A DNA stretch of 43,865 nucleotides from Anaerolineales bacterium (GTDB taxonomy: Bacteria > Chloroflexota > Anaerolineae > Anaerolineales > Villigracilaceae). A model generated the notes under the pieces. It made no database searches, had not been told where the DNA came from, and worked only from the letters and a program-made list of their open reading frames with translations. The position numbers were made by a program, and so were the translations under genes. How positions within the stretch are numbered: the stretch's first letter is position 1; every line of letters begins with the position of its first letter. Shown in pieces: positions 16,279 to 23,639 of this stretch. The stretch spans positions 1 to 43,865 of the forward strand of contig JABFSL010000070.1 of the NCBI GenBank assembly GCA_013140605.1, read 5' to 3'.

Positions 16279-17511
16279 TCACGCACCCATGGTTACAGCC
16301 AACACATCGTAGTAAGTGCCTGCTCCAAAGCCGTCAAAGAGAACGTTATCGCCCGCCTTGATCTTTGGCAGCTGGCGCAGGAAGACGATCATATTGCTTG
16401 CCGCGCTTACATTTCCAAAATCACTCATCAGCCACGGCATGGGGAATTCAATACCAGTGCCTTGCAGTTGTTTTGCTTTAAGTTGATTGATCTTGTAATT
16501 GGCATGATGCACAATTCCCACCGAGATCTTCTTCTCTGGCGTTCCCAATTTATTCATCAATTCGGCGTACTCGTTAAACACATCAGTGACTACTTTTACG
16601 CCTGTGCGAACAAACAACTTGACCATACCCATCGGTCCCGCCATCGCGATCGGTCCGCCATCCTCAGGCTCGTGCATTAATCCTGCCACACGGATATGTG
16701 TGGCGTCCGATTGTGTGATCTCCAAATTGGATCCGTTCCCGATTTGCCGCGAGTGTGGATAATACATATGCACTGCCAGTACACCTTCATCGTCAAAAGC
16801 TTCGTAATCCTTGCCTACCAGAAATTTGAAAGTTTCACCGGGCACCACACCAATGATGCCTGCCGCATTCCCAAATAATTGCAGGGCGTACTTGTCGCGT
16901 GAAGTGCTTGTGAAGCGGCTCAATCCTTCGATACCGCCGACCAATACCTTTTTACCCAGTAATTCTTCGGCAATATTCATTTGACCTTTGCGCGCCAGAC
17001 CAGGATTTAACGCGAGGTTCAAACCACCGACCGAGCCATCACATGCCTTATGAACACTGACTTTCAATGTTTTGCTCGAAATTCCCGCGCGCTCGCAGAT
17101 CAGTGAAACATAATCATGCGAGACTGGGCCGCTCATGCCAATCAGCACAGCGTCAACATCAGCTGCATCCCAGCCATTTGCGCGCGCCGCTTCGAACAGC
17201 ATACGCGCGCCAACCTGCACTTCAAGCTCAAGATGATCAGCATTGCTCATGTCCAGGATGTGATGACGGCTGAGAAATCCCAATTCTGAGAGATTCATCA
17301 CATCTTCATCTTTCAGGAATTCACCGCGGCGAAGCGATACCAGGTCGCGCAGTCTGGTGTTATCGTAACTTTCACCCCATGTGCCGTACGCGCCGCCAAT
17401 TCCAAGCGCTGAATTTGTAACACTCTCAAATCCAAACGGAATGCCTGTCCCAACTTGAATGGTTTCCTTCTTCACATTGGGACGCTCAAAGAACGAATGG
17501 TTTTCAGTCAA
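16279..17511 (-). CDS. 3-oxoacyl-ACP synthase III-like thiolase-fold enzyme
   Basis: A 410-residue KAS III-type condensing enzyme. Cys157 (HKACDGS) is the likely acyl-carrying nucleophile; H335 in HHAN and N367 in GNVSAAS complete the Cys-His-Asn triad. It is longer than housekeeping FabH (about 320 residues), with an N-terminal extension and extra loops, so it probably makes or primes a special acyl chain rather than general fatty acids. The start was chosen at TTG (17509-17511), because AAGGAG (17517-17522) lies at ideal distance; a longer frame reaching 17601 has no ribosome binding site. The lipase-like gene lies 99 nt upstream on the same strand. Confidence 0.8.
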   Translation of the reverse strand: MTENHSFFERPNVKKETIQVGTGIPFGFESVTNSALGIGGAYGTWGESYDNTRLRDLVSLRRGEFLKDEDVMNLSELGFLSRHHILDMSNADHLELEVQVGARMLFEAARANGWDAADVDAVLIGMSGPVSHDYVSLICERAGISSKTLKVSVHKACDGSVGGLNLALNPGLARKGQMNIAEELLGKKVLVGGIEGLSRFTSTSRDKYALQLFGNAAGIIGVVPGETFKFLVGKDYEAFDDEGVLAVHMYYPHSRQIGNGSNLEITQSDATHIRVAGLMHEPEDGGPIAMAGPMGMVKLFVRTGVKVVTDVFNEYAELMNKLGTPEKKISVGIVHHANYKINQLKAKQLQGTGIEFPMPWLMSDFGNVSAASNMIVFLRQLPKIKAGDNVLFDGFGAGTYYDVLAVTMGA

Positions 17512-17610
17512 TTTGATCTCCTTTTTTGTATGCCTTTGCCAATAAATCAACACTACTTCAAGGAAGTGTAACACCGCTATCCCATTCACGTTTCTGTCCA
17601 ATTCTGACTA

Positions 17611-19503
17611 TTAACCAACTTTTCGGCGCGCTACTCTTCGAACAAACCAGATCACCGCAAACAACAGAAGGCCCAGAACGAAAATAACCAGCGCGATAAC
17701 CAAAATCAAGTTCCCTGTAATCTGCAATTTACTTGGATTCGGTTGCACATCCACTGAAAGGAAGGCGGTTCTTTCGATACTCGCACCGTCCGGACCAGCC
17801 CCAGTCACCACGATATCTACCCCATATACCCCCGGAATCCGGGGTGTCCATTGTGCGGAAACTTGTGTCCCTGCGGGGATATCCAATATCTCAACTCCTC
17901 CATCCGGCGCGCGGAGTATGGCATGCGCCTGCTTAATTTCAAGCAACTGACCATCCAGCGAAACTTCTGCGGTCAATTGAACCTGCTCGCCCAGCCTTGG
18001 GATCAACGTGCTCGATTGAGCGCTGAGCATTGCCCCACCTATGAAATAAACTGAAACAGAAAAATCCGCGCCGGCTGCGGGAGTTGTTTCGGAAGTCAAT
18101 ACAGTTACCTTCCATAAACCCGGCTTGGGATTCGCAAATCCATAGCCAAGATAGATCATCGATTCAGGATCTTCCACCTGAATGAATCCGTTTTTCTCCG
18201 CATCCAGTGGAATCGTGTTGCCGCTTGCGCCAGTCACGCTGACCTTCACTGAGCGGGTCGGATCGAAAAGCGCAAAAGAAGCAACCGTCACATTTGGGTC
18301 AATATTGATCGTTAATTCCGTTGAACCGCCGGCATTGACATGCCCCGTATACACCCTTGTAAATTGCAGCGATTTTGACGTGACTGCGGCAGGCTCCGGG
18401 TCAGCGCTGATCGTGAAAGTCCCAGCACTTTTTTGTAACAACGGCACAACGAACTCTTCAAACACCACAGGTGAAAAAGTCAATTCGCTATGAATGATAT
18501 CTATTTTCTCAGACTGGAGCTTAATGGCGTTGATACTATCAAACGAAACAACTGTATCATTCGGCACATTGGTGCATGGCGACTTGAACTCATCAAGGAT
18601 CGGCGTACCGCCCAGGTCATAAAACTCCACACCTTGCCGCTTCACAATTTGGTTATTGAAAACGCCCAGCATATAACTCTGGCGGATCTCAATTGAGGCA
18701 GGTAGGTAAAATCCCAGCGCCGCTGGAAGCACAGAACAATCCGAGCCGCCCATCGGAGAGCCAAGCATGATCAACTGAGCCACATCGCGCTCTTTCATCA
18801 CACGGTCAATATAGTAACGCGAGATCATTCCGCCCATGCTATGCACAACGAGATCAACCATCTCTGCCCCAGTCACTTTTTTTACACCCGCGATATACAG
18901 TCCCTCGATCTCGGCATTTTGCGCCATCGTATTCGTCCGCCCAGTCGGATTGGTTAGTGATCCAGTGTTCATCACACCTTCAACCTGACCATCGCCCAAA
19001 GCAAAACCCTGCAAGCCAATGGATGCCAAAAATCCATTCGGGCCGAGATAAGTTTTCCACGCGTCCCATGAAGATATAAATCCGTGTACCATCACCACTG
19101 GTCTCGGGAGGACTTCAAGCGGCTCAGACTGACCGAGCAAGCTGTTTCCATTACTATAAGCATTCACCACCCGACTGTTTTGCGCCACACCGCCCGCATC
19201 CCAATGCCATCCCAGCGAAAGAATTGACTCAGTCTGACAGGTATCGCTCCCAACCGGAATAATACAACCACCGATAACGACGCTTTGATTACCAAGCGTG
19301 AATGTTATTTGTTCCTGCTCTGTCAATGTTTGTGAAAGTTTTACTTGCAATCGGATCGTATCCCCATCTGTGATCCGCGAGGTTGTCTGGCCGGAGCGAT
19401 TGATTATCGAAACAGTTGCATTGGTTATTTGCAGATTCGCGCCAAATGCATATTGGGATAATAGAATCAACAATGTCGTCAGTATCAATAAAAATCGGCG
19501 CAT
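17611..19503 (-). CDS. Secreted, membrane-anchored lipase/esterase-like alpha/beta hydrolase
   Basis: A 630-residue surface protein. Residues 1-21 are a signal peptide ending AFG-A. An Ig-like stretch (about 22-130) is followed by an alpha/beta-hydrolase domain: VVMVHGF (136-142) gives the oxyanion site and HSMGG (221-225) the nucleophile S222, as in triacylglycerol lipases and PGAP1-like esterases. The segment from about 370 to 590 looks like beta-sandwich domains with a pre-peptidase-like part. One membrane helix (about 598-620) and a basic tail anchor it. GAGGA lies nine bases before ATG. The substrate is presumably an ester or lipid outside the cell. Confidence 0.8.
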   Translation of the reverse strand: MRRFLLILTTLLILLSQYAFGANLQITNATVSIINRSGQTTSRITDGDTIRLQVKLSQTLTEQEQITFTLGNQSVVIGGCIIPVGSDTCQTESILSLGWHWDAGGVAQNSRVVNAYSNGNSLLGQSEPLEVLPRPVVMVHGFISSWDAWKTYLGPNGFLASIGLQGFALGDGQVEGVMNTGSLTNPTGRTNTMAQNAEIEGLYIAGVKKVTGAEMVDLVVHSMGGMISRYYIDRVMKERDVAQLIMLGSPMGGSDCSVLPAALGFYLPASIEIRQSYMLGVFNNQIVKRQGVEFYDLGGTPILDEFKSPCTNVPNDTVVSFDSINAIKLQSEKIDIIHSELTFSPVVFEEFVVPLLQKSAGTFTISADPEPAAVTSKSLQFTRVYTGHVNAGGSTELTINIDPNVTVASFALFDPTRSVKVSVTGASGNTIPLDAEKNGFIQVEDPESMIYLGYGFANPKPGLWKVTVLTSETTPAAGADFSVSVYFIGGAMLSAQSSTLIPRLGEQVQLTAEVSLDGQLLEIKQAHAILRAPDGGVEILDIPAGTQVSAQWTPRIPGVYGVDIVVTGAGPDGASIERTAFLSVDVQPNPSKLQITGNLILVIALVIFVLGLLLFAVIWFVRRVARRKVG

Positions 19504-19762
19504 AGCATATTTTCCTCACTTCAAAGATATGACCATGATTATTAAATTGAACAAATTTATTATAACGTAAATCCAATGACTGATTTAATTGCTTCACGGC
19601 TTGTTATTAAATAAAACTCAACCTTAAAATATTTCAATATCACCCATTCAACCCTTGTAATATATTTTATTATCGCTATACTACAAAGTGTCGTGTATGT
19701 TAAAGCGGTAAACAAATATAAAATATATTTAATAATATTTTTTGCTAAAGGAGAACTATAAA
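19504..19762. other. AT-rich divergent intergenic region
   Basis: The 259 nt between the divergent lipase and SET genes are unusually AT-rich. They contain a plus-strand promoter (19655-19682) and a minus-strand TATAAT (19559-19564) that could serve the lipase gene. No coding frame here is convincing. Confidence 0.5.
19655..19682 (+). promoter_or_regulatory. Putative sigma70-type promoter of the SET-domain gene
   Basis: TTGTAA (19655-19660) and TATACT (19677-19682) are separated by 16 nt. The leader to the ATG at 19763 would be about 75 nt. Confidence 0.5.
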
Positions 19763-20251
19763 ATGACAACAACAATGGAAACACTTGCGATAAAAACAGA
19801 AAATAAATTTCGAACACTCATCACAAAACAGGCGTACAAAAAAGGTGAAGTGATTTGCAGCATGCCAAGCGAAAACATCATGGACAAACCCAATCGCTTC
19901 ACAGTGCAAATTGGAAGAACAGTTCACACGCATGTCGGCAAACTTGCCGCACTGAATCATTCCTGCGACCCGAACGTTGTGCTCGATACCGAGCGTATGC
20001 TCATGATCGCCCGCCGCGATATTGAAAAGGGTGAGGAGCTTTCCTTCTTCTATCCATCCACTGAATGGGAAATGCAGGCGCCGTTCATTTGTTTATGCGG
20101 TTCCGCGAATTGCATCCACGTGGTGGCTGGCGCGCGTTTCCTTCCGCTCTCCACACTGGAGACCCAATATCTCAGCAAGCACATCCGTGAGATGATGATC
20201 GAGCTGCTCAACAACACCAAGCAGCATTTAAAGAATTTGCAAAAAGCATAG
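19763..20251 (+). CDS. SET-domain protein (putative lysine methyltransferase)
   Basis: A 162-residue protein with the catalytic half of a SET domain: NHSCDPNV (65-72) matches the SAM-binding 'NHsc.pN' motif, EELSFFYPST (91-100) the 'GeEl.f.Y' motif, and C110-x-C112-xxxx-C117 a post-SET-like zinc site. SET enzymes methylate lysines of proteins; bacterial targets are mostly unknown. It is short, as bacterial SET proteins often are. AAAGGAG (19747-19753) supports this ATG rather than one seven codons upstream, which overlaps the ribosome binding site. Monocistronic, ending at a strong terminator. Confidence 0.85.
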   Translation: MTTTMETLAIKTENKFRTLITKQAYKKGEVICSMPSENIMDKPNRFTVQIGRTVHTHVGKLAALNHSCDPNVVLDTERMLMIARRDIEKGEELSFFYPSTEWEMQAPFICLCGSANCIHVVAGARFLPLSTLETQYLSKHIREMMIELLNNTKQHLKNLQKA

Positions 20252-20268
20252 AATACCAATTACGAAAT

Positions 20269-20310
20269 AAAAAATCTCCGAGTCCAATTTTTAGGACTCG
20301 GAGATTTTTT
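20269..20310. terminator. Bidirectional rho-independent terminator
   Basis: AAAATCTCCGAGTCC (20271-20285) pairs perfectly with GGACTCGGAGATTTT (20294-20308) around an 8-nt loop, with T-runs on both strands. It serves the convergent SET gene and the hypothetical gene. Confidence 0.88.
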
Positions 20311-20326
20311 GCGAAAATTATTACGA

Positions 20327-20749
20327 TCACAATTTTCGGTGCAATGCCAAAAGCGTATAAGCCCCAACCCACGGTTTCCCCAAGCGATGATTATCTGAAA
20401 CAATCACCTTTCCAAAACGGGATGCGATCTGAGGTATCAGCATTGCAATCGCCGCCCAATCGTCCGAAAGGACCGCACTCTTCATCTTTTGGGCAAGCTG
20501 CCCCGCCCACATCCACTCCATGCGAAATTTATCGGCCTTCACCCAATAGTCGCGCTTTTCCCACGCAACAACTGAAACATCAATTCCTTCCGAAATGGAT
20601 TGCAAGGCCAGCGCAATATAAGCGGTCATATCTTTTGCATCCGGCGTAACCGCAGTTTGTTTTGCCAATTCACGGATGCACAAGACAATACCTTTTGTTA
20701 ATCGGGTTCTTTCTTTTCCAACAGAATCAGGGTTGATCACACGGCTCAA
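20327..20749 (-). CDS. Conserved-looking hypothetical protein (140 aa)
   Basis: Not assigned to a family. A soluble, mainly helical protein of 140 residues beginning MSRVINPDSVGKERTRL, with no signal peptide or membrane helix and no catalytic motif. The charged N-terminus followed by regular helices suggests a structural or binding role. Codon use is like its neighbours, and it ends at the shared terminator, which supports a real gene. Confidence 0.65.
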   Translation of the reverse strand: MSRVINPDSVGKERTRLTKGIVLCIRELAKQTAVTPDAKDMTAYIALALQSISEGIDVSVVAWEKRDYWVKADKFRMEWMWAGQLAQKMKSAVLSDDWAAIAMLIPQIASRFGKVIVSDNHRLGKPWVGAYTLLALHRKL

Positions 20750-20853
20750 GGGAACTTCTCCAAAATTGAATGTCAGGTATCAAATACCAGGTGCGGGATT
20801 ATACCGCTTCTATCCTAATCGGATAAAATAAAGTCTGGAGACCAAATTTTTTG

Positions 20854-21474
20854 ATGAACCATCCGATCACAGCCATTATCTTTGACTTTGGAAATGTTTT
20901 TGTTAATTGGGATCCGCACGGAGTTTACAAGCGCTTCTTCCCCACCCCGGAAGCTGTTGACTCTTTTCTGGAAGAGATTCATTTCGCTGAGTGGAATGCC
21001 CACCAGGATGCAGGCCGTTCCTTTAAAGAAGGTGTTGCTGAACTCACAAAACAGTTCCCACAATATGCAGAACTTATACAAGCGTATCATGTCTATTGGG
21101 AGGAAAGCATCACAGAAATACTTTATGACACAATAGATGTCGCGCGCAAATTAAAATCAGCGGGCTGGGATATTTTTTTATTAAGCAACTTCTCTGCTGA
21201 AACATTCCCGCTTATGCAAAAACATTATGATTTCGCACATCTATTTAACGATATGATCATTTCAGGTGAACATAAACTTATCAAGCCAGACCCCGCAATT
21301 TATGAGCTGACACTAAAAAGGATCAACCGTGAAGCGCATGAATGTCTGTTCATTGACGACTCGCTTCCCAACATTGAGACCGCACAAAAATTAGGCTTTC
21401 ACACCATCCAATTCCATTCCCCCGAGCAACTGGATAAGGATTTGGAGAGTTTGTTGGGACAATACCAAATATAA
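20854..21474 (+). CDS. HAD-superfamily phosphatase (subfamily IA)
   Basis: A 206-residue haloacid-dehalogenase-fold hydrolase. D11 in FDFGNV is the nucleophile; the usual second Asp is Gly, as in YihX-like sugar-phosphate phosphatases. LLSNFS gives motif II Ser/Asn, KLIKPDP motif III Lys and FIDDSLPNI the motif IV acids. It probably dephosphorylates a small phosphorylated metabolite. The TTG just before the ATG is less likely as start. It is followed 11 nt later by the polyprenyl synthetase gene, so the two are probably co-transcribed. Confidence 0.85.
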   Translation: MNHPITAIIFDFGNVFVNWDPHGVYKRFFPTPEAVDSFLEEIHFAEWNAHQDAGRSFKEGVAELTKQFPQYAELIQAYHVYWEESITEILYDTIDVARKLKSAGWDIFLLSNFSAETFPLMQKHYDFAHLFNDMIISGEHKLIKPDPAIYELTLKRINREAHECLFIDDSLPNIETAQKLGFHTIQFHSPEQLDKDLESLLGQYQI

Positions 21475-21485
21475 GGGAAATAAAG

Positions 21486-22526
21486 ATGAATATTCAGAAA
21501 AGAATGCTTGAAGCGATTGAAGAAGAACTTCAAAGGCAGGTTGCGCGGCTCGATCAGCCGCGTACCAAACGATTTCACGAGATGCTCACCTATCACATGG
21601 GGTGGACAGGCGAGGGTGCTGGAGCGGAAGCAACAGGCAAGCGGATTCGCCCATTACTTGTTTTGCTTTCTGCTGCTTCTTTTGGTTTAGTAGATGAAGG
21701 AGAAGTGGGAAAAGAAATTGGTTATTATTGGCTACACGCAAAATCAGCGGCTGCGGCAATTGAGTTGATCCACAACTTCTCGCTTGTGCATGATGATATT
21801 CAGGATAATTCGGACAAGCGCCGAGGCCGTAATACAGTTTGGGTCAACTGGGGTGCGCCAATGGCAATCAATGTTGGTGATGCATTGTTTGTTATTGCCA
21901 ATCAAGCCATTCTGGATTTGGCGGAATATTATCCATCTGAAGTTGTTGTTAAAGTTGCCGGCATATTAAATAACAGTTGCCTTGACCTGACTCGCGGACA
22001 ATTTCTAGATATGTCTTATGAAGAAAGAAACAATCTCGGCATTGATGATTACTGGCCGATGGTCGGAGGGAAAACCTCCGCCCTGCTTGCGGCGTGTACA
22101 CAAATTGGCGCATTGCTTGGGAACGCAGGAGAGGCTGAACGGGAAGCCTGCCGTTTGTTTGGCTGGCATCTTGGGCTGGCATTTCAAGTACAGGATGATA
22201 TCCTGGGGATTTGGGGCGACGAAGCCATCACAGGAAAATCTGCCGCAAGCGATCTGGTGGAGGGGAAAAATTCCCTGCCAGTGCTTTACGGGCTGGGAAA
22301 GCAGGGAAAATTTGCAGAGAGATGGGCTCAAGGACCGATCAAATCCGATGAGGTTAAAACAGTTGCGAAATTATTAGAGGATGAAGGTGGAAAAAAATAC
22401 GCGGAGGAAATATCCATAAAAGAGACACAAAAAGCGCTTGAGTATCTTGATAGGGCAAATCTTCGCGGAGAAGCTGGCGAGTCCATTCGTCAGCTGGCGA
22501 ACATGCTCCTTAAACGGAAGCAGTAA
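21486..22526 (+). CDS. Polyprenyl (isoprenyl) diphosphate synthase
   Basis: A 346-residue trans-prenyltransferase that joins isopentenyl diphosphate to an allylic diphosphate. KRIRP (52-56) binds the substrate phosphate. The first Asp-rich motif is DDIQD (103-107). The second reads FQVQDDILG (233-241), with Gly in place of the last Asp, followed by IWGD. The residues before the first motif, which set chain length, do not allow me to name the product (C15, C20 or longer). It follows the HAD gene closely, and that phosphatase could act on a prenyl phosphate, but this is only inferred from position. Confidence 0.9.
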   Translation: MNIQKRMLEAIEEELQRQVARLDQPRTKRFHEMLTYHMGWTGEGAGAEATGKRIRPLLVLLSAASFGLVDEGEVGKEIGYYWLHAKSAAAAIELIHNFSLVHDDIQDNSDKRRGRNTVWVNWGAPMAINVGDALFVIANQAILDLAEYYPSEVVVKVAGILNNSCLDLTRGQFLDMSYEERNNLGIDDYWPMVGGKTSALLAACTQIGALLGNAGEAEREACRLFGWHLGLAFQVQDDILGIWGDEAITGKSAASDLVEGKNSLPVLYGLGKQGKFAERWAQGPIKSDEVKTVAKLLEDEGGKKYAEEISIKETQKALEYLDRANLRGEAGESIRQLANMLLKRKQ

Positions 22527-22560
22527 ACGGGTCAGAAATGACGCGTGACTTTCATCAGGC

Positions 22561-22590
22561 TTGACACGCCTTTCCGGCGTGGCGTATAAT
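22561..22590 (+). promoter_or_regulatory. Consensus tRNA promoter with palindromic spacer
   Basis: TTGACA (22561-22566) and TATAAT (22585-22590) are both perfect, with an 18-nt spacer. The spacer region holds the inverted repeat CACGCC (22565-22570) / GGCGTG (22576-22581). Transcription would begin about 10 nt before the tRNA. Confidence 0.8.
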
Positions 22591-22606
22591 CCTTTTATCC
22601 ATATAC

Positions 22607-22678
22607 GCGGGTGTAGTTCAGTGGTAGAACGCTTGCTTCCCAAGCAAGATATCGTGGGTTCGAGTCCCATCACCCGCT
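22607..22678 (+). tRNA. tRNA-Gly (CCC anticodon)
   Basis: The acceptor arms GCGGGTG (22607-22613) and CACCCGC (22671-22677) pair. The anticodon arm is CTTGC-TTCCCAA-GCAAG with anticodon CCC, and the T arm contains GGTTCGAGTCC. The 3' CCA is not encoded (TCAA follows). Confidence 0.95.
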
Positions 22679-22686
22679 CAAATCTA

Positions 22687-22714
22687 AATCGAGGCGAGAC
22701 GGCCTCGATTTTTT
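22687..22714 (+). terminator. Rho-independent terminator after tRNA-Gly
   Basis: AATCGAGGC (22687-22695) and GCCTCGATT (22702-22710) form a perfect stem, followed by a run of six T. Confidence 0.85.
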
Positions 22715-22790
22715 GTAAGACTATCTGTAAGGTTGCTGTTATGTGGGTATTTTGGCCTTGCGAGTAAAATTCAACTTGGAGAAAACCCGT

Positions 22791-23180
22791 ATGATGCCAG
22801 AGCCTGAAAAAGGTAATATCTTGTATGTGGAAGATAATCCGGATAATAGAAGCTTGATACGCAGAGTGTTGAACGCGGAAGGGTATTCGGTTATTGAGGC
22901 TATTAATGCAGGGCAGGCGATGGAAAAACTCGAGACTGGCCTCGTTGATTTAATATTAATGGATATCAATATGCCAGATATGGACGGCTATACATTGACA
23001 TCCAAGATCAAGGCGATTCAAAAGTTTTCGAAAATACCCATTATTGCGGTAACCGCAAACGTTATGCGCGGTGATCGTGAAAAATCACTTGAGGCAGGCT
23101 GCGATGGGTATATTCAAAAGCCGATCGATATTGATACGCTCGCCCAGCAGATCGAAAGATTTATTCCAAGGAGTAATTAA
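22791..23180 (+). CDS. Stand-alone receiver (CheY/DivK-like response regulator)
   Basis: A 129-residue single REC domain with no output domain. The acidic pair is E14-D15, the phosphoacceptor D58 (LILMDINMP), with the conserved Thr (AVTAN) and Lys (QKP) near the end. Such proteins pass phosphoryl groups on or act by binding a partner. GGAG nine bases upstream supports the ATG at 22791; a frame running back to 22743 has no ribosome binding site. It is the first gene of the sensor array, and its stop overlaps the next start by one base (TAATG). No clear promoter was found after the tRNA terminator. Confidence 0.9.
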   Translation: MMPEPEKGNILYVEDNPDNRSLIRRVLNAEGYSVIEAINAGQAMEKLETGLVDLILMDINMPDMDGYTLTSKIKAIQKFSKIPIIAVTANVMRGDREKSLEAGCDGYIQKPIDIDTLAQQIERFIPRSN

Positions 23181-23632
23181 TGTCCAACGAAACACCCGCT
23201 GTTTCTGATACGCAACCCATTCGCAAACCTAATATCCCAAACGATGCAGCAGTATTGGTTGTTGAAGATAATGTGTCCAATTTTGTATTGATCGCGCGCA
23301 TGCTTGGGTATTTGGGAATCCATTGCGAGTGGAAAACTTCGGGCTACGAGGTTGTCGAATATGCGGACACCCTTCCACGCCTTGATCTGATCCTTATGGA
23401 TATTCGCCTTCCATATGAGGATGGCTATGGCGCGCTGAAGAAAATCCGCGCTTCAGAGCGATTTAAAGCGGTGCCGATTATTGCCGTAACAGCCGAAGCC
23501 AGCCTTGAGCAAATGAAGAAAGCGAAAGATTCGGGGTTTGACGGTTTTTTGGGCAAGCCGCTTGACCCAGACCGCTTCCCCGACCAGATACGCCGCATTT
23601 TGGGTGGAGAACCAGTCTGGGAATATAGTTAA
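23180..23632 (+). CDS. Second stand-alone receiver
   Basis: A 150-residue single REC domain after a 20-residue leader. Acidic pair E29-D30, phosphoacceptor D74 (LILMDIRLP), Thr in AVTAE and Lys in GKPLDP. It has no DNA-binding or enzymatic part. AAGGAG precedes the ATG, which overlaps the stop of the first receiver. It resembles its neighbour in fold but is clearly diverged, so the two probably have different partners or serve as successive relay steps. Confidence 0.9.
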   Translation: MSNETPAVSDTQPIRKPNIPNDAAVLVVEDNVSNFVLIARMLGYLGIHCEWKTSGYEVVEYADTLPRLDLILMDIRLPYEDGYGALKKIRASERFKAVPIIAVTAEASLEQMKKAKDSGFDGFLGKPLDPDRFPDQIRRILGGEPVWEYS

Positions 23633-23639
23633 CCTTTCG

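Noticed and set aside
16195-16680. 161-aa plus-strand open frame across the palindromic element
   Set aside because: It overlaps the repeat and the well-supported KAS III-like gene on the other strand and shows no recognisable domain.
17512-17601. 30-residue N-terminal extension of the KAS III-like protein
   Set aside because: The longer frame starts at a TTG without ribosome binding site, whereas AAGGAG lies at ideal distance before the TTG at 17511.
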